DNA of 18,192 nucleotides from NCBI GenBank assembly GCA_035316885.1, contig DATHII010000187.1, forward strand, positions 1 to 18,192, given 5' to 3'. The notes under the pieces were generated by a model. The model saw nothing but the letters and a program-made list of their open reading frames with translations. It was not told where the DNA came from and searched no databases. The DNA is from DASRTE01 sp035316885. GTDB lineage: Bacteria; Actinomycetota; Actinomycetes; Jiangellales; Jiangellaceae. Below are positions 1-6,727 of the stretch, in pieces. Every line of letters starts with the position of its first letter. The first letter of the stretch is position 1. A program made the translations under genes and the position numbers.

Positions 1-731
1 CGTACCCGGGCCAGGTCACCAGTTCGACGACGCTCAACGCCCGCACCGGGCCGGGCATAGGTCGTCGATGCGTAGACCGCCGAGAGGTCGCGCAGCCCGG
101 AGTTCTGGTGCACGTAGACCCCCGCGAGGTACCCGGCGGCGTGGAGGGCCTTGGTCCACGCGGACACGTACCTGCGGACCGAGGTGACGCACGACGCGTC
201 CGTCCGGTCGTAGTGCTCGACATCGGCGTAGAGCGCGCTGCCCGGTCGCAGCCCGAGGGCGGTGGCCTTGGCGACGGCATCCGCTCCGTTCGACGCGCCT
301 GCGGCAGCCGCGTTCGAAGCGGTGTACCGGTGAATTTTGGTGCCGAACATGCACGACGGCTGGACGCCCACGTATGTCGGAAGCAGACGCCATCCCATCG
401 CCGAGACGTCACGGACCCACGCGGCGGTGAGGTTGGGCTGGGCGCAGCCCCGGTTGGCCCCGCCGAAGTAGATGTTGACCGTCCGGTAGGGCGACGTGCG
501 CCAGGCGCTCATGGCAGCGACCGATTGTGCGGCGCAGGTGTCGAAGCCGAGCCCGGAGGCATAGGTGGCGCTCGACGCCGAGGGATACACCACCGGTGTC
601 GCCGGTTCGGCTGCCGAGGTAGTGGCGAGCCCGGCCATGAGCATGACCCCCCCGAGCAGGGAGACCCCGAGCGTCATGCACGCAGTGTGCGCCTGGAGAC
701 GTTTCTGGCGTGGGATTCCTGCCCGCGACAC
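1..731 (-). CDS. Secreted DUF1906 / Rv2525c-like glycoside-hydrolase-like protein, 3' end beyond window
   Basis: Reading leftward, the protein has a basic n-region (RQKR), a hydrophobic stretch (about LGVSLLGGVMLMAGLA) and a likely signal peptidase site after TSAA. A DUF1906-type domain follows: GFDTCAAQS near its start, then YFGGANRGC, LPTYVG, LYADVEHYD and GYLAGVYVHQNSG. In the family this is a TIM-barrel, glycoside-hydrolase-like, exported domain; the reaction here is unknown. The start is uncertain. GTG 731 gives a normal-length charged n-region. GTG 764 would overlap the stop of the kinase gene as GTGA. ATG 677 would lose the basic n-region. None has a clear ribosome binding site. The last roughly 15 codons before the window edge become Arg-rich and stop resembling the family, so a frameshift near position 40 is possible. 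The gene is probably co-transcribed with the kinase and PLP-enzyme genes. Confidence 0.75.
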   Translation of the reverse strand, partial: MSRAGIPRQKRLQAHTACMTLGVSLLGGVMLMAGLATTSAAEPATPVVYPSASSATYASGLGFDTCAAQSVAAMSAWRTSPYRTVNIYFGGANRGCAQPNLTAAWVRDVSAMGWRLLPTYVGVQPSCMFGTKIHRYTASNAAAAGASNGADAVAKATALGLRPGSALYADVEHYDRTDASCVTSVRRYVSAWTKALHAAGYLAGVYVHQNSGLRDLSAVYASTTYARPGAGVERRRTGDLARV

Positions 732-760
732 GCCACCACGGCAGGACGGGTTGACGCCGC

Positions 761-1351
761 TCACGGCAGGAGAACGATGTGACTCCGCGGGTCGTGGGGG
801 ATGCTCGGGTCGCCGTCGACCCGGAGGTCGGCGCGGTCGCGTGTTCCCTCGGCAGCGAACAGGACGTCCTCCTGGGCTGCCCACCGTTCCCAGTGCGGGC
901 CGTACGCCTCACCGTCGCGCTCGAGGCCCCGCCTGAGGCGCGTCTCGCGCGACGCCTCGACCCAGAGCAGCAACGAGAGATACGGCGCCGCAAGCCGAGA
1001 GCCGGAAGCGCAGCCCTCGACGACGAGCGTGTCCGGTTGCGATAGGTCCACCCATTCGCCGTACGCGTCGCGTTCCCAGTCGTAGCGCCGGTACCGTCCG
1101 GGCTCGCCCCGGGAGAGCGGCCCGAGGACCCAGCGCTGCAGGAGCGAGGCGGCCTCGGCCAGACCGTCCCAGCCCGGGTACAGGTCGTCCATGTGGACGA
1201 CAGGGGCGTCGAGCAGCGCGGCGATCCTGCCGGCGAGGGTCGACTTGCCCGAGCCGCCCCGTCCGTCGATGGCGAGGACCTGCGTCCTCCCGGCCCGGGG
1301 CGGAGCCGTCCGGTGGGAGGTCGCCAGGGCGTCCAGTGCCAGGAGTGTCAC
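761..1351 (-). CDS. P-loop uridine kinase-like nucleoside/nucleotide kinase
   Basis: The 196-residue protein has a Walker A motif GRGGSGKST at residues 30-38 (Lys36) and an Asp pair (HMDDLY, residues 53-58) where uridine kinase-type enzymes bind substrate or metal. A WERW-like segment near residue 180 is typical of short actinobacterial uridine kinase-like proteins. The expected role is ATP-dependent phosphorylation of a small, probably nucleoside-like substrate in the cytoplasm; the true substrate is not determinable. The start is GTG 1351, which overlaps the stop of the upstream PLP-enzyme gene as GTGA, so translation is probably coupled. The stop at 761-763 lies just before, or overlaps, the DUF1906 gene. 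It is shorter than classical Udk, so annotation as udk would be too specific. Confidence 0.85.
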   Translation of the reverse strand: MTLLALDALATSHRTAPPRAGRTQVLAIDGRGGSGKSTLAGRIAALLDAPVVHMDDLYPGWDGLAEAASLLQRWVLGPLSRGEPGRYRRYDWERDAYGEWVDLSQPDTLVVEGCASGSRLAAPYLSLLLWVEASRETRLRRGLERDGEAYGPHWERWAAQEDVLFAAEGTRDRADLRVDGDPSIPHDPRSHIVLLP

Positions 1352-2592
1352 AGGAAGGACTTGCCCTCGCCGCGGTAGGTGGTGGCCGTGCCGACGTGGC
1401 GCTCACCGCGGACGAGGTGGAGGAACTCGAAGTGCTCGGCCGGCTCGCCCGCCTTGGCATGCCGGAACCAGACCCGGTCGCCGATCGCGAGGGTGTCGGC
1501 CGCCGCCCCGAGCAGCGGAGTCTGGGCCTCACCGGCACCCTCCGCGGCGTCGAGGAACAGGCCTTCGGGCAACCACGGTGTCGGCAGCCGGTCGGCTCCG
1601 GCGGCACCGCTCGCGACATAACCCCCACCGAGAACGGTGACCACGCCGGGCCCCGGACGGCGGACGACGGGGAGGGCGAAGAACGCCGCTGGGTGGGCGT
1701 CGAAACTCCTGTATCCGTCGAACAGCCGCGGAGCGAGCAGACCCGACCCGGCCGCAACCTCGGTCACGGCGTGCTCGGCGGCCGACCGGTCGACCGAGCC
1801 GGTGCCGCCGGCGTTGACGAACTCGAGGTCGGCGACGTCGCGAACTGTCGCCACGGCGGCCGCGCGGCGGTGTCGCAGTTCCCGCATCGACCAGCGCTGC
1901 ATCCGCCGGACCGCCCAACCGTAGAGACGGCGCCCGGGAGGAGCGTCCTGGACGCCGGCGACCTGTGCCTCGTAGGCCATGACTCCGACCAGCCGGAAGC
2001 CGCGGCGATCGGCCACAGTGCGGGCCAGCCGGGCGAGGGCCTCGGGCGAGTGCAGGGGCGACCTGCGCGCGCCGATCCGCAGGCGCGCGCCGAAGGGCCG
2101 CCACGAGCAGTCCAGCTCGAGGCACACCCGGACCGTCTCGCGCCGGTTCGGCGGTGCCACCGCGTCGACCAGGTCGAGCTGTGCCGGGTCGTCGACCATG
2201 ATCGTGACCCGGGACGACAGCCGTTCGTCGTGGGCCAGGCGGTAGAGGGCCGTGCGGTCGGCTGTCGGGTAGCCGACGACGGCGTCGTCGGTGACCTCCG
2301 TGGCGACCAGCCAGAGCGCCTCCGGCAGCGTGAGCGCGAGCACGCCTGCGTAGCCGTCGCGGGCCAGCGCATCACGGAGGAGGTCCCGGCACCGTACCGA
2401 CTTGGTTGCGACCCGGATCGGCACGCCTGCGGCGCGCCGGACCAGATCAGCGGCGTTGGCATCCCACGCGTCCATCTCCACGGCGGCCAGTGGCGGTTCG
2501 TAGCCCTTCGTCGCGGTGTTGAGCCGGTGACGCAGATCGGCACGGGACGTGCGGGCATGCCCGGAGGCGACGGCCGGGGCGGGGGAGTCCAC
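1348..2592 (-). CDS. PLP-dependent amino acid deaminase/aldolase-like enzyme (alanine racemase N-terminal fold)
   Basis: From GTG 2592 this is 414 residues. The N-terminal PLP barrel carries the Schiff-base lysine context PIRVATKSVRC (Lys64 from this start), followed by TLPEALWL, VMAYEAQVAGV and FVNAGGTGSV, the last probably the phosphate-binding loop. The C-terminal domain ends with VWFRHAKAGEPAEHFEF, the pattern of the D-threonine aldolase/D-serine dehydratase-like superfamily, where a metal is usually bound. The likely role is elimination or retro-aldol cleavage of a hydroxy-amino acid; substrate and stereochemistry are unknown. An in-frame GTG at 2682 would add 30 low-complexity residues without family similarity and would run into the promoter of the divergent CoA-transferase, so I prefer 2592. 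The stop overlaps the kinase start by four bases, implying an operon. Confidence 0.85.
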   Translation of the reverse strand: MDSPAPAVASGHARTSRADLRHRLNTATKGYEPPLAAVEMDAWDANAADLVRRAAGVPIRVATKSVRCRDLLRDALARDGYAGVLALTLPEALWLVATEVTDDAVVGYPTADRTALYRLAHDERLSSRVTIMVDDPAQLDLVDAVAPPNRRETVRVCLELDCSWRPFGARLRIGARRSPLHSPEALARLARTVADRRGFRLVGVMAYEAQVAGVQDAPPGRRLYGWAVRRMQRWSMRELRHRRAAAVATVRDVADLEFVNAGGTGSVDRSAAEHAVTEVAAGSGLLAPRLFDGYRSFDAHPAAFFALPVVRRPGPGVVTVLGGGYVASGAAGADRLPTPWLPEGLFLDAAEGAGEAQTPLLGAAADTLAIGDRVWFRHAKAGEPAEHFEFLHLVRGERHVGTATTYRGEGKSFL

Positions 2593-2688
2593 GGCCGCAT
2601 CATTACCAGAAGCGGCGGCGCGGGTCACTGGCGACGTCGGTCGCCGTCCTCGTGTGACCGCACCTGCCGACGATGACGGCACCGTCCG

Positions 2689-2694
2689 TACGCT
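2689..2694 (+). promoter_or_regulatory. Predicted -10 element (TACGCT) of a possibly leaderless promoter
   Basis: TACGCT fits the actinobacterial TANNNT -10 pattern and ends eight bases before ATG 2703. The predicted transcription start is therefore at or within two bases of the start codon. No ribosome binding site precedes the ATG, which suits a leaderless message. The -35 region is weak. Confidence 0.45.
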
Positions 2695-2702
2695 TGCCGA
2701 GC

Positions 2703-3896
2703 ATGTCGGAGTCTTCTGTGCCGGGCCCGCTGGACGGTTACCTCGTCGTCGATCTCACCCGGGCGCTGGCCGGCCCCCACGCCGGGATGATGCTCGCCGA
2801 CCTCGGTGCCCGGGTGATCAAGGTGGAGACTCCCGGACACGGCGACGACACCCGCGGCTGGGGACCGCCGTTCGTGGGTCCGGAGGACGACCCCGTCTCG
2901 ACCTACTACCTGTCCTGCAACCGGAACAAGGAGTCGGTCACCGCCGACCTCAAGTCCGACGGGGGACGCGCGCTGCTCGACGGGCTCGTGGGCCGGGCCG
3001 ACGTGTTGCTGGAGAACTTCCGCCCCGGCGTCCTGGACCGGCTCGGATTCGGGGAACAGCGGTTGCACGAGATCAACCCCGGGCTGGTCGTCCTGTCGAT
3101 CAGCGGGTTCGGGCACGACGGGCCCGAGGCGGGGCGGGCCGGCTACGACCAGATCGCGCAGGGCGAGGCCGGTCTGATGTCGATGACGGGCCCGCCGGGC
3201 GAGCCGACCCGCGTCGGCCTGCCGATCGGTGACCTGCTCGCGGGGATGTACGGCGCGTTCGGCGTGCTGGCGGCACTGCTCGAGCGCTCGCGGACCGGCC
3301 GCGGCACGGTCGTACGCACGTCGCTGCTCGCGGCGATCGTCGGCGTGCACGCCTTCCAGGGCACCCGCTGGACGGTCGCCCACGAGGTGCCCGAAGGGCC
3401 CGGCAACCACCACCCGTCGATCGCCCCGTACGGGCTGTTCCATGCAGCAGACGGGGCGATCCAGGTCGCGGTCGGCAGCGAGGCGCAGTGGCGGTCGTTC
3501 GCCCCCGTCGTCGGCCTGGATTCGGAGGATCCCCGCTTCGCGACCAACCGCGCACGCGTAGCGCACCGCGACGAACTGCTGGCGGCGATCGACGCCGCGC
3601 TGGCGGGCGCACCCGCGGCCACCTGGCTGGAGCGCCTGGACTCGCTCGGCGTGCCGGCCGGGAAGGTGCGCTCGCTCGACGAGGTGTACGGGTGGGACCA
3701 GACCCGGTCGCAGGGGCTGGTCATCTCGGTCGACCATCCGGTCCTGGGCCGCATCGAGCTGCCGGGACCGCCGCTGCGCTTCGGGGACCGCCCCTACGCC
3801 GGTGGACGAGACACCCATCTGCCGCCGCCGGCACTCGGCGAACACGACGAGCCGGTCCGGGCCTGGCTGGCCCGGGAGAGCCCGCCACGGTCCTAA
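2703..3896 (+). CDS. Class III CoA-transferase (CaiB/BaiF family)
   Basis: The 397-residue protein starts GPLDGYLVVDLTRALAGPHAG, followed by LADLGARVIKVE, the typical family N-terminus with its CoA-binding region. The catalytic aspartate is expected at Asp177 in LPIGDLLAGMYGAFGV. Other family segments are LLENFRPGVLDRLG and SISGFGHDGP. Family members move CoA between carboxylic acids through an aspartyl-CoA anhydride; the acid used here is unknown. ATG 2703 is preferred over an in-frame ATG at 2673 because the family match begins just after it and a TANNNT element precedes it. The carbamate kinase gene follows after 9 bases, then the ring-opening amidohydrolase. Activation of an organic acid released by ring opening is one reading of the context, but no sequence feature proves it. 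Confidence 0.9.
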   Translation: MSESSVPGPLDGYLVVDLTRALAGPHAGMMLADLGARVIKVETPGHGDDTRGWGPPFVGPEDDPVSTYYLSCNRNKESVTADLKSDGGRALLDGLVGRADVLLENFRPGVLDRLGFGEQRLHEINPGLVVLSISGFGHDGPEAGRAGYDQIAQGEAGLMSMTGPPGEPTRVGLPIGDLLAGMYGAFGVLAALLERSRTGRGTVVRTSLLAAIVGVHAFQGTRWTVAHEVPEGPGNHHPSIAPYGLFHAADGAIQVAVGSEAQWRSFAPVVGLDSEDPRFATNRARVAHRDELLAAIDAALAGAPAATWLERLDSLGVPAGKVRSLDEVYGWDQTRSQGLVISVDHPVLGRIELPGPPLRFGDRPYAGGRDTHLPPPALGEHDEPVRAWLARESPPRS

Positions 3897-3899
3897 ACT
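3894..3899 (+). promoter_or_regulatory. Predicted -10 element (TAAACT) overlapping the CoA-transferase stop codon
   Basis: TAAACT begins with the TAA stop of the CoA-transferase gene and ends six bases before GTG 3906. That places the expected transcription start exactly on the carbamate kinase start codon. There is no Shine-Dalgarno sequence in this gap, so the kinase is either read through from upstream or made from a leaderless message. The -35 region is poor. Confidence 0.4.
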
Positions 3900-3905
3900 C
3901 GCGCC

Positions 3906-4838
3906 GTGCGGATACTGATCGCGCTGGGCGGCAACGCCATGACCGCGCCTGGCGGGCGGGCCCGGCCGGAGGACCAGATCGCTGCGATCGGGCTGGCCGC
4001 GCGCCGGATCGCCCCGGTGGTCGCCGACGGTCACGAAGTGGCAGTCACACACGGCAACGGGCCCCAGGTGGGCAACCTGCTGGTCAAGAACGAGATCGCC
4101 GCCTCGGTCGTCCCGCCCGTCCCACTGGACTGGTGCGGTGCACAGACGCAGGGCACCGTCGGGTTCGTCCTGCTCAACGCCTTGCAGCGCAGTCTCGCCG
4201 AGATCGGCGCAGAGCGACCGGTCGGCGCAGTCGTGACGCGCACACTCGTGGACGCCGGCGATCCTGCGTTCGCCCGGCCGACCAAGCCGATCGGACGCTA
4301 CCTGCCGGCGGACGAGGCCAAGGTCATGGTCGAACACGGCCAATCCTGGGAGGACCGCGGCGACCCGGGATGGCGCCGTGTGGTGGCCAGCCCGGAGCCG
4401 TTGGAGGTCCTCGACGCCCCCGCCGTGGCGGCGTTGCTGGCGGCCGGCTTCGTCGTCGTCGGTGCGGGCGGCGGGGGCGTGCCGGTTGCCCGCGACGAGG
4501 ATGGCACCCTGCGCGGCGTGGAGGCGGTCATCGACAAGGACCTCGCCGCCGCGGTTCTCGGCCGCACGCTGGGCGCGGAACTGCTCGTGATCGCGACCGA
4601 CGTCGATCACGTCGCCGTCCACTTCGGCACGCCCGACCAGCGCCCGCTGGGCCGGCTGGGTGTGGCCGAACTGCGCCGATACGCACGCGAGGGCCATTTC
4701 GGCAGCGGCAGCATGGGGCCGAAGGTCGAGGCGGCGTGCCGTTTCGTCGAGGCCGGGGGGCGTCGGACCGTGATCACGTCGCTGGACCGCATCACCAGCG
4801 CCGTGGCCGGCGCTGCAGGGACCGTCGTCGAACGCTGA
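3906..4838 (+). CDS. arcC: Carbamate kinase
   Basis: Its 310 residues match the usual length of carbamate kinases. It has the amino acid kinase fold signatures ILIALGGNAM at the N-terminus, HGNGPQVGN (about residues 47-55), PTKPIGRY, AGGGGVPV, VIDKDLAAAVLG, LLVIATDVDHV and the C-terminal GSMGPKVEAACRFVE. The enzyme interconverts carbamoyl phosphate plus ADP with carbamate plus ATP, usually making ATP in catabolism. There is no arginine deiminase or ornithine carbamoyltransferase beside it, so this is not a standard ADI operon. Its neighbours are a CoA-transferase and a ring-opening amidohydrolase 16 bases downstream, which suggests carbamoyl phosphate arises from a cyclic or linear ureide. 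The start is GTG 3906, since the conserved strand begins there. No ribosome binding site is visible. Confidence 0.93.
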   Translation: MRILIALGGNAMTAPGGRARPEDQIAAIGLAARRIAPVVADGHEVAVTHGNGPQVGNLLVKNEIAASVVPPVPLDWCGAQTQGTVGFVLLNALQRSLAEIGAERPVGAVVTRTLVDAGDPAFARPTKPIGRYLPADEAKVMVEHGQSWEDRGDPGWRRVVASPEPLEVLDAPAVAALLAAGFVVVGAGGGGVPVARDEDGTLRGVEAVIDKDLAAAVLGRTLGAELLVIATDVDHVAVHFGTPDQRPLGRLGVAELRRYAREGHFGSGSMGPKVEAACRFVEAGGRRTVITSLDRITSAVAGAAGTVVER

Positions 4839-4854
4839 GCGAGAGGAGCAGCAG

Positions 4855-6000
4855 GTGCCCGAACCCGTCGAGGTACGCAAGGTCCCGATCCTCAATGTCA
4901 GCGACGCCTCCGGGCTCGCCGACCTGAGCGACGAGGGCGTCCTCGACGCCGACCGCGTGGTCGCGGTCATCGGCAAGACCGAGGGGAACGGCGGTGTCAA
5001 CGACTACACGCGGATCATCGCCGACCGAGCGTTCCGGGAGGTCCTGGTCGCGAAGGGCACCCGGACGCCGGAGCAGGTCGCACAGATCCCGATCGTGTGG
5101 TCCGGCGGCACCGACGGCGTCATCAGTCCGCACGCGACGATCTTTGCGACGGTCCCGGCCGACCGGGCCGAGCAGACCGACCAGCCGAGGCTCGTCGTCG
5201 GATACGCGATGAGCGAGGTCATCCGACCGGAAGAGATCGGTCGTGGCGGCATGATCGAGAAGGTCGCCGACGCGGTGCGCGCTGCCATGGCCGAGGCCGG
5301 GATCGCCGACCCCGCTGACGTCCACTACGTACAGACCAAGACACCGCTGCTGACCATCGACACGATCCGCGACGCCAAGGCCCGCGGGGAGACGGTCTGG
5401 ACCGAGCACACCCTCGAGTCGATGGACCTGTCCAACGGTTGCACCGGACTCGGTGTTGCCGTGGCGCTGGGAGAGATCGAGGTGCCCGACGACGAGGCGG
5501 TCCTGCACGACCGGAGCCTGTACTCGGCCGTGGCCTCCTGCTCCTCCGGCGTCGAGCTCGACCGCGCCCAGGTCGTGGTCGTGGGCAACGTCCGCGGTGT
5601 CGGCGGCCGGTACCGGATCGGGCACTCGGTGATGCGCGACGCCCTCGACGCCGACGGTATCTGGGCGTCGATCCAGGACGCCGGGCTCGACCTGCCGGCC
5701 CGCCCCCACTGGACCGACCTGGACGGGCGGCTGGTCAACGTCTTCCTCAAGTGCGAGGTGAGCCAGGACGGCACAGTCCGGGGGCGCCGGAACGCCATGC
5801 TGGACGACTCCGACGTCCACTGGCACCGCCAGATCAAGAGTGCCGTCGGCGGGGTGGCCGCCTCGGCCACCGGCGACCCAGCGGTCTTCGTGTCCGTGTC
5901 GGCCGCTCATCAGGGCCCGGACGGGGGCGGTCCCGTCGCGGCGATCGTCGACCTCGGTGCCGCCGATCCGACCGGCTACGCCTGGGCCGACAGTGGCTGA
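4855..6000 (+). CDS. Ring-opening amidohydrolase (cyanuric acid hydrolase / barbiturase family)
   Basis: The 381-residue protein aligns by eye along its full length with the AtzD/TrzD/barbiturase family, which is built of three homologous repeats around three Ser-Lys pairs. Visible counterparts are Lys41 (GKTEGNG) with Ser83 (SGGTDG), Lys162 (VQTKTPLL) with Ser230 (SCSSGVE), and Lys299 (NVFLKCE) with Ser347 (FVSVSAAHQGP). The C-terminus keeps AHQGPDGGGP. These enzymes hydrolyse a ring amide of cyanuric acid, barbituric acid or a related cyclic imide; which one cannot be decided here. The first motif has Asp where AtzD has Glu (SGGTEG). Start GTG 4855 follows GAGAGGAG at 4841-4848. The gene lies 16 bases after carbamate kinase, likely the same transcript. 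No biuret or allophanate hydrolase is in the window. Confidence 0.9.
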   Translation: MPEPVEVRKVPILNVSDASGLADLSDEGVLDADRVVAVIGKTEGNGGVNDYTRIIADRAFREVLVAKGTRTPEQVAQIPIVWSGGTDGVISPHATIFATVPADRAEQTDQPRLVVGYAMSEVIRPEEIGRGGMIEKVADAVRAAMAEAGIADPADVHYVQTKTPLLTIDTIRDAKARGETVWTEHTLESMDLSNGCTGLGVAVALGEIEVPDDEAVLHDRSLYSAVASCSSGVELDRAQVVVVGNVRGVGGRYRIGHSVMRDALDADGIWASIQDAGLDLPARPHWTDLDGRLVNVFLKCEVSQDGTVRGRRNAMLDDSDVHWHRQIKSAVGGVAASATGDPAVFVSVSAAHQGPDGGGPVAAIVDLGAADPTGYAWADSG

Positions 6001-6007
6001 ACCACGA

Positions 6008-6442
6008 ATGCCCGCGGAGCGGTCTGCGGAAACCGGCGCCGCCGACCCGGCCGTCACGGCCGCGCTGGCTGCGTACGACCGGGGGACCGGGCGTTCCGCC
6101 GACGTGGTGGCCGCCCTTGCAGCAGGACGGCTGCTGGTCCCCGTCGTCGCCGTGCTCGACGACGCGGGTGGGTCCGGCGGGATCCGCACGGACAAGGCGT
6201 CGCACATGGCGACGGTCACGACGACCGGGCGGGACGGCCGGCGCGGCCTGCTGGCCTTCACCGGCGTCGAGTCCATGCAGCGGTGGGACCCGCAGGCGCG
6301 CCCGGTACCGGTGCCAACCAGAGTCGCGGCGGAGGCCGCCCTGGCCGAGGGTGCGGACGCAGTGGTCGTCGACCTGGCCGGCCCGGTGGTGTTCGCCATC
6401 GAGGCGGCCGACCTGCGAGCGCTCGCCGGAGACCCCGGGTAG
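6008..6442 (+). CDS. SseB-family N-terminal domain protein
   Basis: This protein of 144 residues resembles the SseB N-terminal domain proteins commonly found beside infC in Actinobacteria. The pattern includes LAAGRLLVPVVAVLDD, a central KASHMATVTT segment, GRRGLLAFTGVESMQRW, and a C-terminal GADAVVVDLAGPVVF. There is no signal peptide or membrane segment. The biochemical function is unknown; SseB was first named as an enhanced serine sensitivity protein. Two starts are possible: ATG 6008, or GTG 5993, which would overlap the amidohydrolase stop. Neither has a clear ribosome binding site. I chose ATG. It follows the amidohydrolase by only 7 bases, but family context suggests it belongs to the infC block rather than to the catabolic cassette. 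Confidence 0.75.
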   Translation: MPAERSAETGAADPAVTAALAAYDRGTGRSADVVAALAAGRLLVPVVAVLDDAGGSGGIRTDKASHMATVTTTGRDGRRGLLAFTGVESMQRWDPQARPVPVPTRVAAEAALAEGADAVVVDLAGPVVFAIEAADLRALAGDPG

Positions 6443-6478
6443 GCCGCCGGCGATGTGCCCGGGCCGGCTCTCGGGTGG

Positions 6479-6484
6479 TATCCT
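6479..6484 (+). promoter_or_regulatory. Predicted -10 element (TATCCT) for the infC-rpmI-rplT operon
   Basis: TATCCT matches TANNNT and lies 36 bases after the SseB gene stop. It would start transcription near 6491 and give a 5' leader of about 234 bases before infC. The -35 region is not convincing. Confidence 0.4.
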
Positions 6485-6490
6485 TCGGCA

Positions 6491-6724
6491 CTGACCGACT
6501 CGTCATGTTCTGCCTGGGCCACGCTCGGGCATTGGCGAGGCGCAAGTGGAGACTCTCCCACCCGCACCGGCCTCCGCGGCCGTCGGGTCCCGGTCGGGTA
6601 CCCGCCCACGGGCGGTTACCGTGTCGACGGGAAGCCTCCGCGTGCGCGTGCACCGGGGGCTTCTTTCGTGGGCGCCGGGTGCTCGCCGGTCGGTCCACAA
6701 TCCAACAGCAACCAGGAGGACGGC
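6491..6724 (+). promoter_or_regulatory. Structured 5' leader of infC (putative attenuator)
   Basis: This stretch encodes no convincing protein but contains ordered hairpins. GTGG/CCAC arms occur around 6547-6562. A stem at 6597-6606 pairs with 6611-6620 (9 of 10 pairs, loop CACG). A terminator-like hairpin at 6631-6663 ends in TTTC. The nonamer GCCTCCGCG occurs twice, at 6570-6578 and 6634-6642, and the first seven bases of both copies can pair with CGGGGGC at 6654-6660. This suggests mutually exclusive structures that could switch transcription. infC-rpmI-rplT operons are known to be leader-regulated in other phyla (L20 binding in Firmicutes); the signal sensed here is unknown. Confidence 0.5.
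6631..6667 (+). terminator. Intrinsic terminator-like hairpin in the infC leader
   Basis: The arm GAAGCCTCCG (6631-6640) pairs with CGGGGGCTTC (6654-6663) as ten pairs with one G-U, around a 13-base loop. TTTC follows at once. It lies 58 bases upstream of the infC start, so it would act as an attenuator rather than an end-of-operon terminator. The U-tract is short. Confidence 0.5.
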
Positions 6725-6727
6725 ATC
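6714..6727 (+). promoter_or_regulatory. Strong ribosome binding site fixing an ATC start for infC
   Basis: A perfect AGGAGG at 6714-6719 is followed after five bases by ATC at 6725, exactly where the IF-3 homology begins. No ATG, GTG or TTG lies in a suitable place in this frame near the site. Rare AUU/AUC starts are established for infC genes, where IF-3 represses its own non-standard start codon. Confidence 0.8.

Noticed and set aside
3906..4838. Arginine deiminase pathway membership of carbamate kinase
   Set aside because: No arcA, arcB or arcD lies beside it, and the flanking genes point to a different source of carbamoyl phosphate.
2625..5000. Very long open frame on the minus strand (791 codons)
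   Set aside because: It lies opposite the CoA-transferase and carbamate kinase genes, is rich in Arg/Gly/Asp/His/Val as expected from the reverse of GC-rich codons, and shows no domain. It is a composition artefact.
4792..6609. 605-codon open frame on the minus strand
   Set aside because: It is the reverse of the ring-opening amidohydrolase and SseB genes, which have full family signatures on the plus strand.
6455..6724. In-frame upstream extension of infC
   Set aside because: It would translate the structured leader including the terminator hairpin, has no ribosome binding site and no IF-3 similarity. The AGGAGG plus ATC at 6725 explains the start.
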